Of a stretch of DNA of 64,000 nt, positions 7,634 to 17,070 are shown in pieces. Every line of letters begins with the position of its first letter. The stretch's first letter is position 1. The position numbers and the translations under genes were made by a program. Origin of the DNA: Roseibacillus persicicus (lineage in GTDB: Bacteria > Verrucomicrobiota > Verrucomicrobiia > Verrucomicrobiales > Akkermansiaceae); NCBI RefSeq assembly GCF_014651675.1, contig NZ_BMXI01000004.1:124001-188000 (forward strand), given 5' to 3'. The notes beneath the pieces are model-generated. The model saw only the letters and a program-made list of their open reading frames with translations. It did no database searches and had not been told where the DNA came from.

Positions 7634-9019
7634 ATGACTCCACCCTCTGAGGAGACCCCTCCAGAAGAAACCGAAGCTTGGGAAACGCTCGACGAAGCGC
7701 TTCAGGCTCAAGATACCGTTCTCACCAAGAGCATCCTCGATGGCTTGGAAGCCGAGGACCAGGCCCGGGCAGTTTCCCTCCTCTCCCAGGAAAATCGGGA
7801 AGCTCTGTTAGTCACTCTCCCCAGCAAGGATTTTGCCCAATTGCTTCAGGAGCTACCTGAGGCTCAAGCCGTGGAATTGCTGGAAACTCTACCCAGCGAG
7901 CAAACTGCTGCGGCGGTCGAGTGTCTGCCGGCGGAAACCAGTAGCCGGCTCCTGCGCGAGTTGGAAGATCAGGACTCGGCTCAGATCCTCCATGAGATTC
8001 AGGACGGAGAGAGCCTGAGCGAACTGAAAGCGCGCTTGGAGTATCCGGAAGGGTGCGCGGGTAGCCTGATGCGGGGCAGTCCGGTTTCTTTTCCTCAGGA
8101 GACAACGGTGCAGGAGCTTCTCAACGATCTCTACAATCATGCGGATGATTACTCGGACCGGGACATTCAATACCTCTATGTGGTGGACGAAGAAAAGCGG
8201 CTTGTTGGCGTGCTCCAGCTACGACAGCTGTTCTGGGCTCCGCGCTCAAAGACCATCGGGGAACTGATGATTCCCGATCCGCTCTCAGTATCGGATCAAA
8301 TGGACTTTCATGATTTGGCTGAGATTTTTACCAAACGAGCCTTCCTGGGCCTTCCCGTCGTCGACGATGCCGGCCGTTTGGTCGGGGTTGTGCCGCGCGA
8401 TACCGTCCAGCGGGAGACCTCGGACGAACAGACTGAGCAATACTTGCAATCGCAGGGTATTGTAGACGGTGAGGAGTTGCGGTCGATGCCTCTCTTCGAC
8501 CGCTGCCGCAAGCGCCTGGCTTGGCTTGCTCCCAATATTGTTCTGAATCTAGCAGCGGCCAGCGTGATTGCGGCGAACGAGGCCACCCTCCAGGAAGTCA
8601 TCGCTTTGGCGGTCTTTCTCCCCATTGTTTCGGACATGTCGGGATGCAGCGGAAATCAAGCGGTAGCAGTAAGCATCCGCGAGCTCACCCTGGGGATTCT
8701 GAAGCCCAAGGACTTCGTGAGAGTTCTCAGCAAAGAAGGACTGGTCGGAATCATCAATGGCTCCTTGCTGGGGATCCTTTTAGGGGTGGTAGCCGCCATT
8801 TGGAAAGGGAACTTGGTATTGGGTGCAGTGGTTGCCTCTGCTCTTGCGTTGAACACGGTGCTCTCTGTTCTTCTGGGCGGTCTGGTCCCCCTCTTTTTGA
8901 AAAGCAGAAAGGTGGACCCCGCGTTGGCGAGCGGCCCGATTCTGACCACCTGCACCGACATGTGTGGCTTCTTCCTCGTGCTTTCTCTGGCCTCTGCGGT
9001 TCTCGACAAACTTACCTGA
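7634..9019 (+). CDS. mgtE: Magnesium transporter MgtE
   Basis: 461 residues, close to the family length. The order is: N-terminal superhelical MgtE_N domain with acidic repeats (about 1-130), a pair of CBS domains (about 135-265) that sense cytosolic Mg2+, a plug helix, and a five-helix membrane channel (about 295-460). Membrane signatures are visible: PIVSDMSGCSGNQAVAVSIREL and, near the end, DPALASGPILTTCTDMCGFF, where the Asp residues line the pore. The usual MGGNAG motif is MSGCSG here, a mild deviation. It is divergent from the NlpC/P60 gene and followed on the same strand by a histidine kinase. Confidence 0.94.
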   Translation: MTPPSEETPPEETEAWETLDEALQAQDTVLTKSILDGLEAEDQARAVSLLSQENREALLVTLPSKDFAQLLQELPEAQAVELLETLPSEQTAAAVECLPAETSSRLLRELEDQDSAQILHEIQDGESLSELKARLEYPEGCAGSLMRGSPVSFPQETTVQELLNDLYNHADDYSDRDIQYLYVVDEEKRLVGVLQLRQLFWAPRSKTIGELMIPDPLSVSDQMDFHDLAEIFTKRAFLGLPVVDDAGRLVGVVPRDTVQRETSDEQTEQYLQSQGIVDGEELRSMPLFDRCRKRLAWLAPNIVLNLAAASVIAANEATLQEVIALAVFLPIVSDMSGCSGNQAVAVSIRELTLGILKPKDFVRVLSKEGLVGIINGSLLGILLGVVAAIWKGNLVLGAVVASALALNTVLSVLLGGLVPLFLKSRKVDPALASGPILTTCTDMCGFFLVLSLASAVLDKLT

Positions 9020-9152
9020 TCCCCTTCGGCCAGCAGGCTCTTGGTGACGAAGCGATTTTCACGGAGGCAAAAAAATGGAGGGAGCCCTCTTGCCAAGTAG
9101 CTCTTCAGGCGCAAAGCTAACGGATATCATTTGGGGTTCTTGATGAGCCCCG

Positions 9153-10355
9153 TTGGCAGAAACTCCCCGGCAATCAGTGTCTTCACACCGAGTTGCCTTC
9201 AAACCTCTTACCGTGATCGAGCAAGAAATCGCAACAACCTTTGTGGAAAGCCTGAGTCGCTCGGCGATGGGCGAGTTTGATCGGATCACCAAACTGGGCG
9301 CACGGGTGCTGAATGTTCCGGTGTGCCTGGTTTCAATTGTTGAGAAAGAGCGACAGGTTTTTGCGGGGCAAGTGGGGCTAACGGCCCCGTATTGCGATTT
9401 GCGCGAGACTCCCATCAGTCATTCCTTTTGTCAGACCGTGGTGTCTTCCCGTCGCGTGGTGGTGGTCAATGATTCGCGAAATGACGATCGTTTTTGCAAC
9501 AATCCGGCTGTCGTTGATTTGGGGGTAATCGCCTACCTCGGCTTCCCTCTGTCGGACCGGTTTGGGAACATCCTCGGAGCTTTTTGCCTCATTGATTCCA
9601 TTGAAAGAGACTGGACCGAAGAAGAAGTCGATCGAGCTCGCGACTTTGCAGCCATTGCCGCAACCCAAGTGCAGTTCCAGATGGAGAAGGCGCGTTGGCG
9701 GAGTCTGCTGGATGTCATGATCCATGATCTCAAGAGTCCCCTGGCAGCTGCCGACTTCTCGGCCCGACTTCTTCTGGAAAGAAAATCCAGCTTCCCACCC
9801 GAGACCTATCCATTGCTCGACGGCATTCTCTCGTCTACCGGGCAGGCGGTGGAGCTTTTGAAGGAGGCAAACTCTCTCGAGCGGAGACGTTCCGAAGAGA
9901 ACTCCTGCGACCTATCCTCGGTCCTTCAAAATATTGTGGAAAACCAAAAGGCGACCGCTGAACTTAAATCAATTTCGTTGAAATCGACTCTGACCGATTC
10001 TTCGGCTCTTACCAATGCGGACCATTGGTTGGTGGAGCGGGTTCTCGACAACCTCATTGACAACGCGATCAAGTATTCACCCCGTGGCGGAGAGGTTCAT
10101 ATCTCCATCTTTGAGCGCGAAGACATGATTGGCATCCGAGTCCGCGACTCCGGGCCCGGCTTCAGCGAAGACGACCTCACACGCCTTTACCAGCGATATT
10201 CCCGCTTGAGCGCCAACCCTACAGCCGAAGAGACATCCACGGGTTTGGGTCTATCCATCGCCCGCAGGCTCGCCAGTCAAACGGGAGGCTCGCTTGAGCT
10301 GGTGAGCGAAGTCGGGCAAAGCGCGGAATTCGAGACTCTCTTCCCACGAGCCTAA
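9153..10355 (+). CDS. GAF-domain sensor histidine kinase
   Basis: About 400 residues from a TTG at 9153; an in-frame GTG at 9213 is an alternative and no ribosome-binding site decides between them. A GAF domain (about 40-170) has the typical SIVEKERQVFAG and PISHSFCQTVV features. The kinase core follows: phosphoacceptor H191 in MIHDLKSPLAAA, N box DNLIDNAIKYSP (about 299-310), DSGPGFS and STGLGLSIA. No transmembrane helix is present, so this is a soluble sensor; GAF ligands may be small molecules or chromophores. No response regulator is adjacent, so it is an orphan kinase here. Confidence 0.9.
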   Translation: MAETPRQSVSSHRVAFKPLTVIEQEIATTFVESLSRSAMGEFDRITKLGARVLNVPVCLVSIVEKERQVFAGQVGLTAPYCDLRETPISHSFCQTVVSSRRVVVVNDSRNDDRFCNNPAVVDLGVIAYLGFPLSDRFGNILGAFCLIDSIERDWTEEEVDRARDFAAIAATQVQFQMEKARWRSLLDVMIHDLKSPLAAADFSARLLLERKSSFPPETYPLLDGILSSTGQAVELLKEANSLERRRSEENSCDLSSVLQNIVENQKATAELKSISLKSTLTDSSALTNADHWLVERVLDNLIDNAIKYSPRGGEVHISIFEREDMIGIRVRDSGPGFSEDDLTRLYQRYSRLSANPTAEETSTGLGLSIARRLASQTGGSLELVSEVGQSAEFETLFPRA

Positions 10356-10389
10356 CCGACCGCTCGTCAGGGGAGCTCTTCCCCGTCAA

Positions 10390-11766
10390 CTATTCTTCAT
10401 CCAACCGAATCTGAAGATCCGAAAGAGCGTTCATAAAGTAGAGGTAGGCTTCATAAGCGCTGGGGTATGGACGCAAACGTTCGTGAACCTTACCCGATTC
10501 GCCTCCCTTGGTGCTCATGAAGTAGAAGTGCTCTGCAGTCTGCATCTTGCGCCACTGGTGAAGGAGCTCAGGATTATTTTTGGACTTCACCTGCTTCTCA
10601 ATGATGAGGATTTTGCGGCGGGCTTCTTCCTGCATGGCGTTCCCTTTCCAAGGCGACAGGTCTTTCTCCGTGTCTGCCCAGGAAGTGGGTTCGTGACAAT
10701 CATACTCCCCGGCAACCTCGAGTTCTGCCGCAGATTCAGACACCGTGACGAAGCGCCCGCCTAGCTTTTCCCAAGCCGCAGGAAAGGCCCGGAAGAACTC
10801 AAAGATGCCCGTGTCCTTGTCCTGATGCTTGCCGATGCACTCATAGTCCATGAAGAGGTTCACCACTTCCCCGCCATTCGTTTGGCACCAAGTCGCGAAT
10901 TTCTCAGCGGTAAGCGGATGTTGCGGCCAAGCGTGGTTGCCGAACCGGAAGGCCACATCGTCGGAAAGAATCCCGTTGCGAAGGTGCGCCTTCAAAGTCG
11001 TACAGTTGGGAGAGCGATAGAGACGGTTGGCTTCCCGCCCATGCAAGATCCACCCGACGGCCTCACCTAACATGGACTCGAAACCCATGCTTTCCACAAA
11101 GGCTGCGAGCTCGTTGTAATAGACACAAGCTGTGTGGCGAAAGGCTTTGGGTCGCACGCCAAAGACCTCTTTGATCTTCTCCAGCTGCTTCTCGACCTGC
11201 TCTTTGAACTCCTCTTTGCTGCGGTGGAAACCCATCGAGTGATAGTAGGTTTCCGCAACGATCTCGACCCCGCCAGTAGCGTGAAGGTCCTGAAAGCTTT
11301 TCAAGACGTCAGGGCGATTCAGCTCGAGTTGCTCAAGGAGGACTCCACTCACCGACAAAGAGATTCGGAATTGGCCTTTCCCCTCTTTGATCAACTCGGT
11401 CATCATCTTGTTGGCTGGGAGGTAGGATACCTCACAAACCTCGTCCAAGAGCTTCCGGTTCAGCTCGTCGTCTTCATAGAAAGGATCATTGCCGATGTCG
11501 AAGAAGCTGTAGGGCTTGAGACGGTTCGGCTGATGGGCCTCAAAGAAAAAGCAAATGGGCTGCAAGCTTGGGTCCACCTGAATCTTGGAAACCTTCTTCT
11601 CTTCCTTGGGAGCCTTTTTCTTTTTGGTATTCGCGACTTTGTCCGGCACGGCGGGAGGCTGGGTCGTCTCCTCCGCGGCTTTCGCGGCTTTCGCGTTCTT
11701 GTCGCTTCCCTCGGAGCTATCGCTAGCGAGGACCTTGCTGAGTCTGGTTAGAAAACCTTTCATCAT
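10390..11766 (-). CDS. Glycoside hydrolase family 57 (alpha-amylase-like)
   Basis: 458 residues from the ATG at 11766, five bases after the stop of the upstream glycosyltransferase; a TTG at 11787 is less likely. The first ~55 residues are low-complexity, rich in Lys/Ala/Glu. The GH57 barrel then starts at the strand ending in FFFEAHQPNRL. The catalytic nucleophile is probably the Glu in EIVAETYYHS and the acid the Asp in NLFMDYECIG. GH57 enzymes include amylases, 4-alpha-glucanotransferases and branching enzymes acting on glycogen or maltodextrin. The tight pairing with a GT4 synthase-like gene and the divergent GH31 gene indicates storage or intracellular alpha-glucan metabolism. Confidence 0.88.
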   Translation of the reverse strand: MMKGFLTRLSKVLASDSSEGSDKNAKAAKAAEETTQPPAVPDKVANTKKKKAPKEEKKVSKIQVDPSLQPICFFFEAHQPNRLKPYSFFDIGNDPFYEDDELNRKLLDEVCEVSYLPANKMMTELIKEGKGQFRISLSVSGVLLEQLELNRPDVLKSFQDLHATGGVEIVAETYYHSMGFHRSKEEFKEQVEKQLEKIKEVFGVRPKAFRHTACVYYNELAAFVESMGFESMLGEAVGWILHGREANRLYRSPNCTTLKAHLRNGILSDDVAFRFGNHAWPQHPLTAEKFATWCQTNGGEVVNLFMDYECIGKHQDKDTGIFEFFRAFPAAWEKLGGRFVTVSESAAELEVAGEYDCHEPTSWADTEKDLSPWKGNAMQEEARRKILIIEKQVKSKNNPELLHQWRKMQTAEHFYFMSTKGGESGKVHERLRPYPSAYEAYLYFMNALSDLQIRLDEE

Positions 11767-11770
11767 TGTC

Positions 11771-13123
11771 TTAATTATGGATTCCAAGTTGGTCGCGATA
11801 GAGTTCGATGATTCGTTCGGTAGCTGCTTCCCAGGTGCAGTTCTTCTGATCTTCCAGAGAATACTGGATGGCTTCCTCTCTGGCCTTGGGATCCGTTAGA
11901 AGCTCGTTGATGTGCTCCGCCATCATGTTGACATCCCAGAAATCAGCGTGCCGGGCGTGAGTCATCACCTCGGCCACCCCGGACTGCTTGGAAATAACGG
12001 CGGGGATCCCGTATTGAGCGGCCTCAATTGCCGAAAGACCGAAGGGTTCGCTTACGGAAGGCATGCAGTAGACATCGGTCATCGAAAGAAGCTTGTTCAC
12101 CTTTTCCTTGTTTAGGAAACCCGTGAAGTGAAGGCGGTCGCCGACATCCTTGAAAGCGCCGTATTCAATCAGTTCGCGCATCTTTTCTCCGGTGCCAGCC
12201 ATTACGAAATAGACGCCCGGATTTTTCTCTAGAACCTTGGCTGCTATCTCCAGGAAGAAGCGAGGTCCCTTCTGCCCGGTGAGACGCCCAAGAAAGAGAA
12301 CGAGACCATGTTTGAAAGGGCTCTTGCTGCGGTAGGTCTTCACAGGGTCGGCCCCATTGTGGACAAAGTGCACCTTACTGGCATCGATTCCGTAGTGCCC
12401 CGTACAAATCGTCCCTGTATACCGACTCACAGGAATCACCAGATCAGCTGCTTCCATCGCACTCTTTTCAATATCGTAGATCCAACCTCGGGCATCTGGA
12501 CCACCCCGATCGTAGTTGAGTGAATGGACATGGAGAACCAGAGGTTTTCCGGTCCGCTTCTTGATTTCCATCCCTGCGACAAAGGTCATCCAGTCGTGTG
12601 CGTGCACGATGTCGAAGTCCATATCCTCCGCAAGTGAGGCCGCCACTTGGGCATAGGCCCAGACCCGCTCACCCACGTCATCCCCGTAAAGAGTATCGTC
12701 ACGAAACATTGCCAAGCGTTCGTCGAGTCCCACCGCCCGAAGCCGGTCGATGACCTTCTCGCCAGCGAGGGATTTCTTCGATTCTTCGACCGTGGTGAAG
12801 GTCGTTTCGCTGTGACCCTGGGCCCTTTCCACTTCCTCAAGTTGGTAAGGAAGCATTCGGGAAGCGACCTCCCCCTCAACCCATTTGACGTTTGCCACAT
12901 CTGCCAAACTTTGTTCGACCTTTTCTCTATCAATCGTTCTATCTTCGAGATGATTGAGTCCGATCAATTCCAGCTGATCCACTAGGAAAGCCGGGTCAAC
13001 TTTGGGAAGGATAAAGCTGAGTTCAACCTGCTGTGCCATCGCCCGACCAAGCCCCAGACAAGCAATGCCAAGGCCTCCGTTAATCAACGGGGGGAATTCC
13101 CACCCCAACATCAGTACTTTCAT
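11771..13123 (-). CDS. Glycosyltransferase family 4, glycogen synthase-like
   Basis: 450 residues. The N-terminal half starts with the nucleotide-sugar transferase opening GWEFPP followed by NGGLG, the equivalent of the KxGGL loop of glycogen/starch synthases. The C-terminal half has the GT-B donor site with SEPFGLSAIEAAQYGIP (E-x7-E motif) and FLGRLTGQKGP. The likely reaction is transfer of glucose from an NDP-glucose to an alpha-glucan. It is the first gene of a two-gene unit with the GH57 enzyme; GT4-GH57 pairs of this type also occur in Bacteroidetes. It is divergent from the GH31 gene, with a shared 148-bp control region. Confidence 0.85.
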   Translation of the reverse strand: MKVLMLGWEFPPLINGGLGIACLGLGRAMAQQVELSFILPKVDPAFLVDQLELIGLNHLEDRTIDREKVEQSLADVANVKWVEGEVASRMLPYQLEEVERAQGHSETTFTTVEESKKSLAGEKVIDRLRAVGLDERLAMFRDDTLYGDDVGERVWAYAQVAASLAEDMDFDIVHAHDWMTFVAGMEIKKRTGKPLVLHVHSLNYDRGGPDARGWIYDIEKSAMEAADLVIPVSRYTGTICTGHYGIDASKVHFVHNGADPVKTYRSKSPFKHGLVLFLGRLTGQKGPRFFLEIAAKVLEKNPGVYFVMAGTGEKMRELIEYGAFKDVGDRLHFTGFLNKEKVNKLLSMTDVYCMPSVSEPFGLSAIEAAQYGIPAVISKQSGVAEVMTHARHADFWDVNMMAEHINELLTDPKAREEAIQYSLEDQKNCTWEAATERIIELYRDQLGIHN

Positions 13124-13271
13124 AGTTCCCTTGCGCTTAATGCTTCGCAGTTTCCGCGCCAGCCGCTTCCACCTGCATCAAAATATTTGCAACTCTTTTT
13201 TTCGAAGCAAATTAAGTTCACGTAGCTGGACACTGGCCTATCACATGCTAATGCCATAACAATTAACCCCA

Positions 13272-15707
13272 ATGAGCGACAGTAACGAGGATAAATCACT
13301 AGAAAACGACACCTTCGAAAAGGAGAACTATATGGACTCCAAAAAGAAGGAGGAAGTGCTCGACCTCTTCCCCGGACGGGTGAAGGAAATTGCAGCTGGC
13401 GAAGGCTGCAAGGTCCTTCTTTGCGACAACAAGGTGAAGCTGGCGGTGTGCGCTCTGAGTGACGAAATCCTGCACTTCAAATTCGCTCCCGACGGCCACC
13501 TGGGAGATGGTTTTTCCTATGCCGCCATGCCGGAAAACTTTCCGGATCGGGGTGCGCCCGAGATGACAGAGGACGAAGAGTTCGTCCACTTTTCAACCAA
13601 CTCTCTGCAGGTAAAAATTTCCCTCCAAGGGTTGCTCTTAACTATTTCCGACTCCGAAGGAAATGTCATGAGCGAGGACGAGAAGGGTTTTCACTGGGAA
13701 GGCAATCGTGCATTTGGCGGGAACATCGTGCAATATTCGCGACGCATCCAACCGCGGGAGCACTTCTACGGGTTGGGTGACAAATCCTGCCATCCCGAGA
13801 TTCGGGGTCGTCGCTTTGAGCTCTGGGGCTCCGACACCTATGCTTATGGTTCGGAGACGGACCCGTTGTATAAGAACATCCCCTTCTTCATTGGCATTCA
13901 CCATGGGCAAGCCTACGGAATTTTCTTCGATAACACCCACCGCTCTTTCTTTGATTTCGGCAAAGAAAGAAAAGAGACCTCTTCCTTTTGGGCGCAGGGA
14001 GGTTTGATGGATTTTTACTACATTCACGGGCCAACTGTTAGAGACGTGGTCAGGCGATTCGCGCAACTAACAGGGGTGCCGGAGCTTCCCCCTCTCTGGT
14101 CCCTCGGCTTCCATCAGTGCAAGTGGTCTTATAAAACCGAGAAGGAGTTCACCGACTTGGCGCAAGGCTTTCTCGACAATCGAATTCCCTGCGATGCGCT
14201 CTATGTCGATATCGACTATATGGATGGCTACCGCTGTTTCACTTGGAACCTCGAGTCCTTTCCGAAGCCGGGTGAGATGATTCGAAAACTGGAAGCAAAG
14301 GGGTTCAAGACTGTGGCTATTATCGACCCGGGCATCAAGGTGGACCCTGGCTACTTCGTCTATGACGAAGGCGTCGCAGGAGATCACTTTTGCCGCCAGA
14401 TGGATGGCGATATCTACACGGGCAAGGTGTGGCCTGGTGACTGTCACTTTCCTGATTTCACCAAGCCTTCAGTGAGAATCTGGTGGTCCGGTTTGTTTGA
14501 AGGCCTCATCGCCGAGGATGGGATTGCTGGAATCTGGAACGACATGAATGAGCCAGCTGACTTCAATGAGGATAAGACGTTCCCCCGCCACATCCGGCAT
14601 GATTATGATGGTCACCCCTGCTCCCACCGCAGGGCCCACAATATCTATGGCACACAGATGATTCGCGCCACCCGGGAGGGCATTGCGAAGTTCAATGACG
14701 GCAAGCGTCCTTTCGCCATCACTCGCTCAGCTTACGCCGGTGCCTGGCGATACGCCTCCGCTTGGACAGGCGACAACATCTCGACTTGGGAACACTTGCG
14801 GATGGCGAATATCCAGTGCCAGCGCCTCAATCTCTCCGGCTATAGCTTTGTCGGCTCCGACATTGGGGGCTTTCTCGACAAGACCAATGGCGAACTCTTT
14901 ACCCGCTGGGTTCAACTTGGGATTTTTCACCCATTCTGCCGAGTCCACTCGTCGGGAGAACATGGCAGTCAGGAGCCCTGGTCCTTTGGCGAGCCTTACA
15001 CAAGTATCATGCGCAAGTTTATTGAACTGCGCTACCGATTGCTTCCCTATATCTACACTTCTTTCTATCAGCACATTCAGACCGGAGATCCAATTCTCCG
15101 GCCCCTCATTTACTTGGACCATGAGGATACGGAAACCTTTCACCGGGCTGACGAGTTCACCCTCGGAGACAATCTCGTCGTTTGTCCGATTACGGAAGCA
15201 GGAAGCGAAGGTCGCTGGATGTATCTCACCAAAGGCCACTACTACAATTACTGGAACGATGAACTCGTTGCGGGTGGAGAGGAAATCTTTTGTCAGGCCA
15301 AGCTCGATCAGATTCCTTTCTTCGTGAGAGCGGGCGCCCTCCTTCCTCTCGACCCGGTGAGGCAATATTCGTGGGAAAAAGTGGATGGTCCCCAAGAGCA
15401 CCATCTCTACCTCCCAACCGAAGAGTGTGGAGCGGTTCAGTCGCAGATTTACGCCGACGCGGGCGACCACTACGATTATCAAAAAGGAGACTTCGCGCTA
15501 GCGACCTATACCGTTCGAAGGACTGCCGCAGACCAAGTTGAGGTTCAGGTGACCCGCGAGGGAACCCATCCCCTTCCCCCGACCCGGATCCACCTTCACG
15601 GAACCAATGGCAAGCCAAAGAGTGTAACCGTTGATGGGGTCCCTGTTGCTGCGGAGCAAATCGTGGAAGCTCCTGCTGACTACCGGAAAATCGAGATCGC
15701 GTTGTAG
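13272..15707 (+). CDS. Glycoside hydrolase family 31 alpha-glucosidase
   Basis: 811 residues from ATG 13272; an internal ATG at 13332 could also serve. The N-terminal beta-sandwich (to about 250) is followed by the TIM barrel. The nucleophile is the Asp of GIWNDMNEPADF and the acid/base is the Asp of VGSDIGGF, both standard for GH31 alpha-glucosidases. C-terminal beta domains follow. No signal peptide is visible, which suggests a cytosolic enzyme releasing glucose from maltodextrins. It is divergent from the GT4-GH57 pair, so the three genes plausibly form an alpha-glucan metabolism locus. Confidence 0.93.
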   Translation: MSDSNEDKSLENDTFEKENYMDSKKKEEVLDLFPGRVKEIAAGEGCKVLLCDNKVKLAVCALSDEILHFKFAPDGHLGDGFSYAAMPENFPDRGAPEMTEDEEFVHFSTNSLQVKISLQGLLLTISDSEGNVMSEDEKGFHWEGNRAFGGNIVQYSRRIQPREHFYGLGDKSCHPEIRGRRFELWGSDTYAYGSETDPLYKNIPFFIGIHHGQAYGIFFDNTHRSFFDFGKERKETSSFWAQGGLMDFYYIHGPTVRDVVRRFAQLTGVPELPPLWSLGFHQCKWSYKTEKEFTDLAQGFLDNRIPCDALYVDIDYMDGYRCFTWNLESFPKPGEMIRKLEAKGFKTVAIIDPGIKVDPGYFVYDEGVAGDHFCRQMDGDIYTGKVWPGDCHFPDFTKPSVRIWWSGLFEGLIAEDGIAGIWNDMNEPADFNEDKTFPRHIRHDYDGHPCSHRRAHNIYGTQMIRATREGIAKFNDGKRPFAITRSAYAGAWRYASAWTGDNISTWEHLRMANIQCQRLNLSGYSFVGSDIGGFLDKTNGELFTRWVQLGIFHPFCRVHSSGEHGSQEPWSFGEPYTSIMRKFIELRYRLLPYIYTSFYQHIQTGDPILRPLIYLDHEDTETFHRADEFTLGDNLVVCPITEAGSEGRWMYLTKGHYYNYWNDELVAGGEEIFCQAKLDQIPFFVRAGALLPLDPVRQYSWEKVDGPQEHHLYLPTEECGAVQSQIYADAGDHYDYQKGDFALATYTVRRTAADQVEVQVTREGTHPLPPTRIHLHGTNGKPKSVTVDGVPVAAEQIVEAPADYRKIEIAL

Positions 15708-15735
15708 GCGGAATCCGACGGCAAGCGAGTGTGCC

Positions 15736-15771
15736 AACCCTTTCGCGGCAGTGAGAACGCGGGAAAGGGTT
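15736..15771. terminator. Hairpin between convergent genes
   Basis: AACCCTTTCGCG pairs with CGCGGGAAAGGGTT with one bulge around a short loop. It lies between the convergent GH31 and plsC genes, where a two-way terminator is expected. No T-run longer than three is present, so it is a weak intrinsic terminator at best. Confidence 0.4.
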
Positions 15772-15784
15772 TGCGGCTCAATCC

Positions 15785-16423
15785 TTAGCGCACTTCAGGC
15801 AACTCAATGGCCGCAATCTCGCTCATGACCTTGTCGGCGATGGCTTGGTAGGCATCGCGACCCTTCGCCTTGAGCTCCTCTTCCGTAAATTCGATAGGCT
15901 CTCCGACAACCAGAGTCACCTGCTGAATTTTCCAAAAAGCAGCTCCACGCGGAAGGGCTTCATGGGCACCGAACAAGCGCACGGGGAGAACTGGAACTTT
16001 GGCTTTCGAGACGATGAGCCCCACTCCCGCCTTGGCCTCTAACATCTGGCCATCCCACGAGCGCTCGCCCTCAGGAAACATGACAACCCGCTCACCGGAT
16101 TTCAGAATCTTAATCGTCTTCTTGAGGCTGCTCATGTCCGGATTCTCCTGGTCGATCGGGATGGAGTTCCACCGGGGGTAGAGCCACGCGCAGAAGCCCT
16201 TGAAGAGAGTCTTACGGGCCAGGAAGTAAACTCCATTGTCGTGAGCAATACCCACCAGAGGAGGATCGAGGAAGCTCACGTGATTGCAGACGACAAGGGC
16301 TCCGCCTTCTTCAATCAGGCGCTCCTTGCCGACGACTTCATAGTTAAACGAGGCCTTGGCCACGCCCCGGAACCAGCTCCAGCCGGCCCAGTAAATCCAG
16401 TTCATGTTTTGAATCAGCTTCAT
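15785..16423 (-). CDS. plsC: 1-acyl-sn-glycerol-3-phosphate acyltransferase
   Basis: 212 residues from ATG 16423, which overlaps the cmk stop as ATGA and has GGAAGGA immediately before it. PlsC acylates lysophosphatidic acid to phosphatidic acid at the inner membrane. Both family motifs are present: NHVSFLDPP (the HX4D catalytic box) and FPEGERSWDG (acceptor binding). A hydrophobic N-terminal segment (about 5-25) anchors it. Third gene of the aroA-cmk-plsC operon. Confidence 0.92.
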   Translation of the reverse strand: MKLIQNMNWIYWAGWSWFRGVAKASFNYEVVGKERLIEEGGALVVCNHVSFLDPPLVGIAHDNGVYFLARKTLFKGFCAWLYPRWNSIPIDQENPDMSSLKKTIKILKSGERVVMFPEGERSWDGQMLEAKAGVGLIVSKAKVPVLPVRLFGAHEALPRGAAFWKIQQVTLVVGEPIEFTEEELKAKGRDAYQAIADKVMSEIAAIELPEVR

Positions 16424-17070
16424 TCCTTCCAACCTAGTTGAATTAACTCATCTTTGACTTGTGCGACGACCTCGTCAATGGCCAGCTCCGAGCTATCGAC
16501 AACCACGGCTCCCTCGGCAACTCGCAGGGGTGAGGCCTTGCGCTGGGAGTCCAGTTTATCCCGCTCCTCCACCGCATCTTCCGCGCCTTCGGCCGCGCGT
16601 CGCTGCCGGCGAACTTCCTCACTGGCGGTGACAAACACTTTATAAGGAGTGTCGGGGAAAACCACGGTTCCAATATCCCTGCCCTCCATGACCAAATCCC
16701 CCTTCGTCAAAAATTCACGCTGCTTCTGAACCAACAGCTCGCGGACCTCAGGAATGGCGGCAATCAGAGAGACCGCACCGTTCACTTCGTCCGCTTTCAA
16801 TTGTTTCATGGTGGGTTCGACGTCCCCGACCTGCATCACGGTCTGACCGTTACGAACCAGACAGCCCCAATCCACTTCGGATAGAAGGGCGATGACTTCC
16901 CCAGTGGCAGAGGGGTTGATTCCACGTCTAAGCACCTCCCAAGTGACTGCGCGATACATCGCTCCGGAGTTGACCATGGTCATTCCCCAGTCCTCGGCCA
17001 GACGGCGGGCAACAGTACTTTTGCCGGAGGCTGCAGGACCGTCGATCGCGATTGCTCGAAACTCGCTCAT
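16420..17070 (-). CDS. cmk: Cytidylate kinase
   Basis: 216 residues, standard length. CMP/dCMP kinase for nucleotide recycling. The P-loop DGPAASGKST (about 9-18), NSGAMYRAVT, the substrate-binding EGRDIGTVVFPD and an Arg-rich lid (RRQRRAAEG) are all present. Start and stop both form ATGA overlaps, with aroA upstream and plsC downstream, so the three genes are translated from one message. The aroA-cmk order is widespread in bacteria. Confidence 0.95.
   Translation of the reverse strand: MSEFRAIAIDGPAASGKSTVARRLAEDWGMTMVNSGAMYRAVTWEVLRRGINPSATGEVIALLSEVDWGCLVRNGQTVMQVGDVEPTMKQLKADEVNGAVSLIAAIPEVRELLVQKQREFLTKGDLVMEGRDIGTVVFPDTPYKVFVTASEEVRRQRRAAEGAEDAVEERDKLDSQRKASPLRVAEGAVVVDSSELAIDEVVAQVKDELIQLGWKE

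Noticed and set aside
14727-15482. 251-codon frame antisense to the GH31 gene
   Set aside because: It lies wholly inside a well-supported GH31 coding region, and its translation has no recognisable features.
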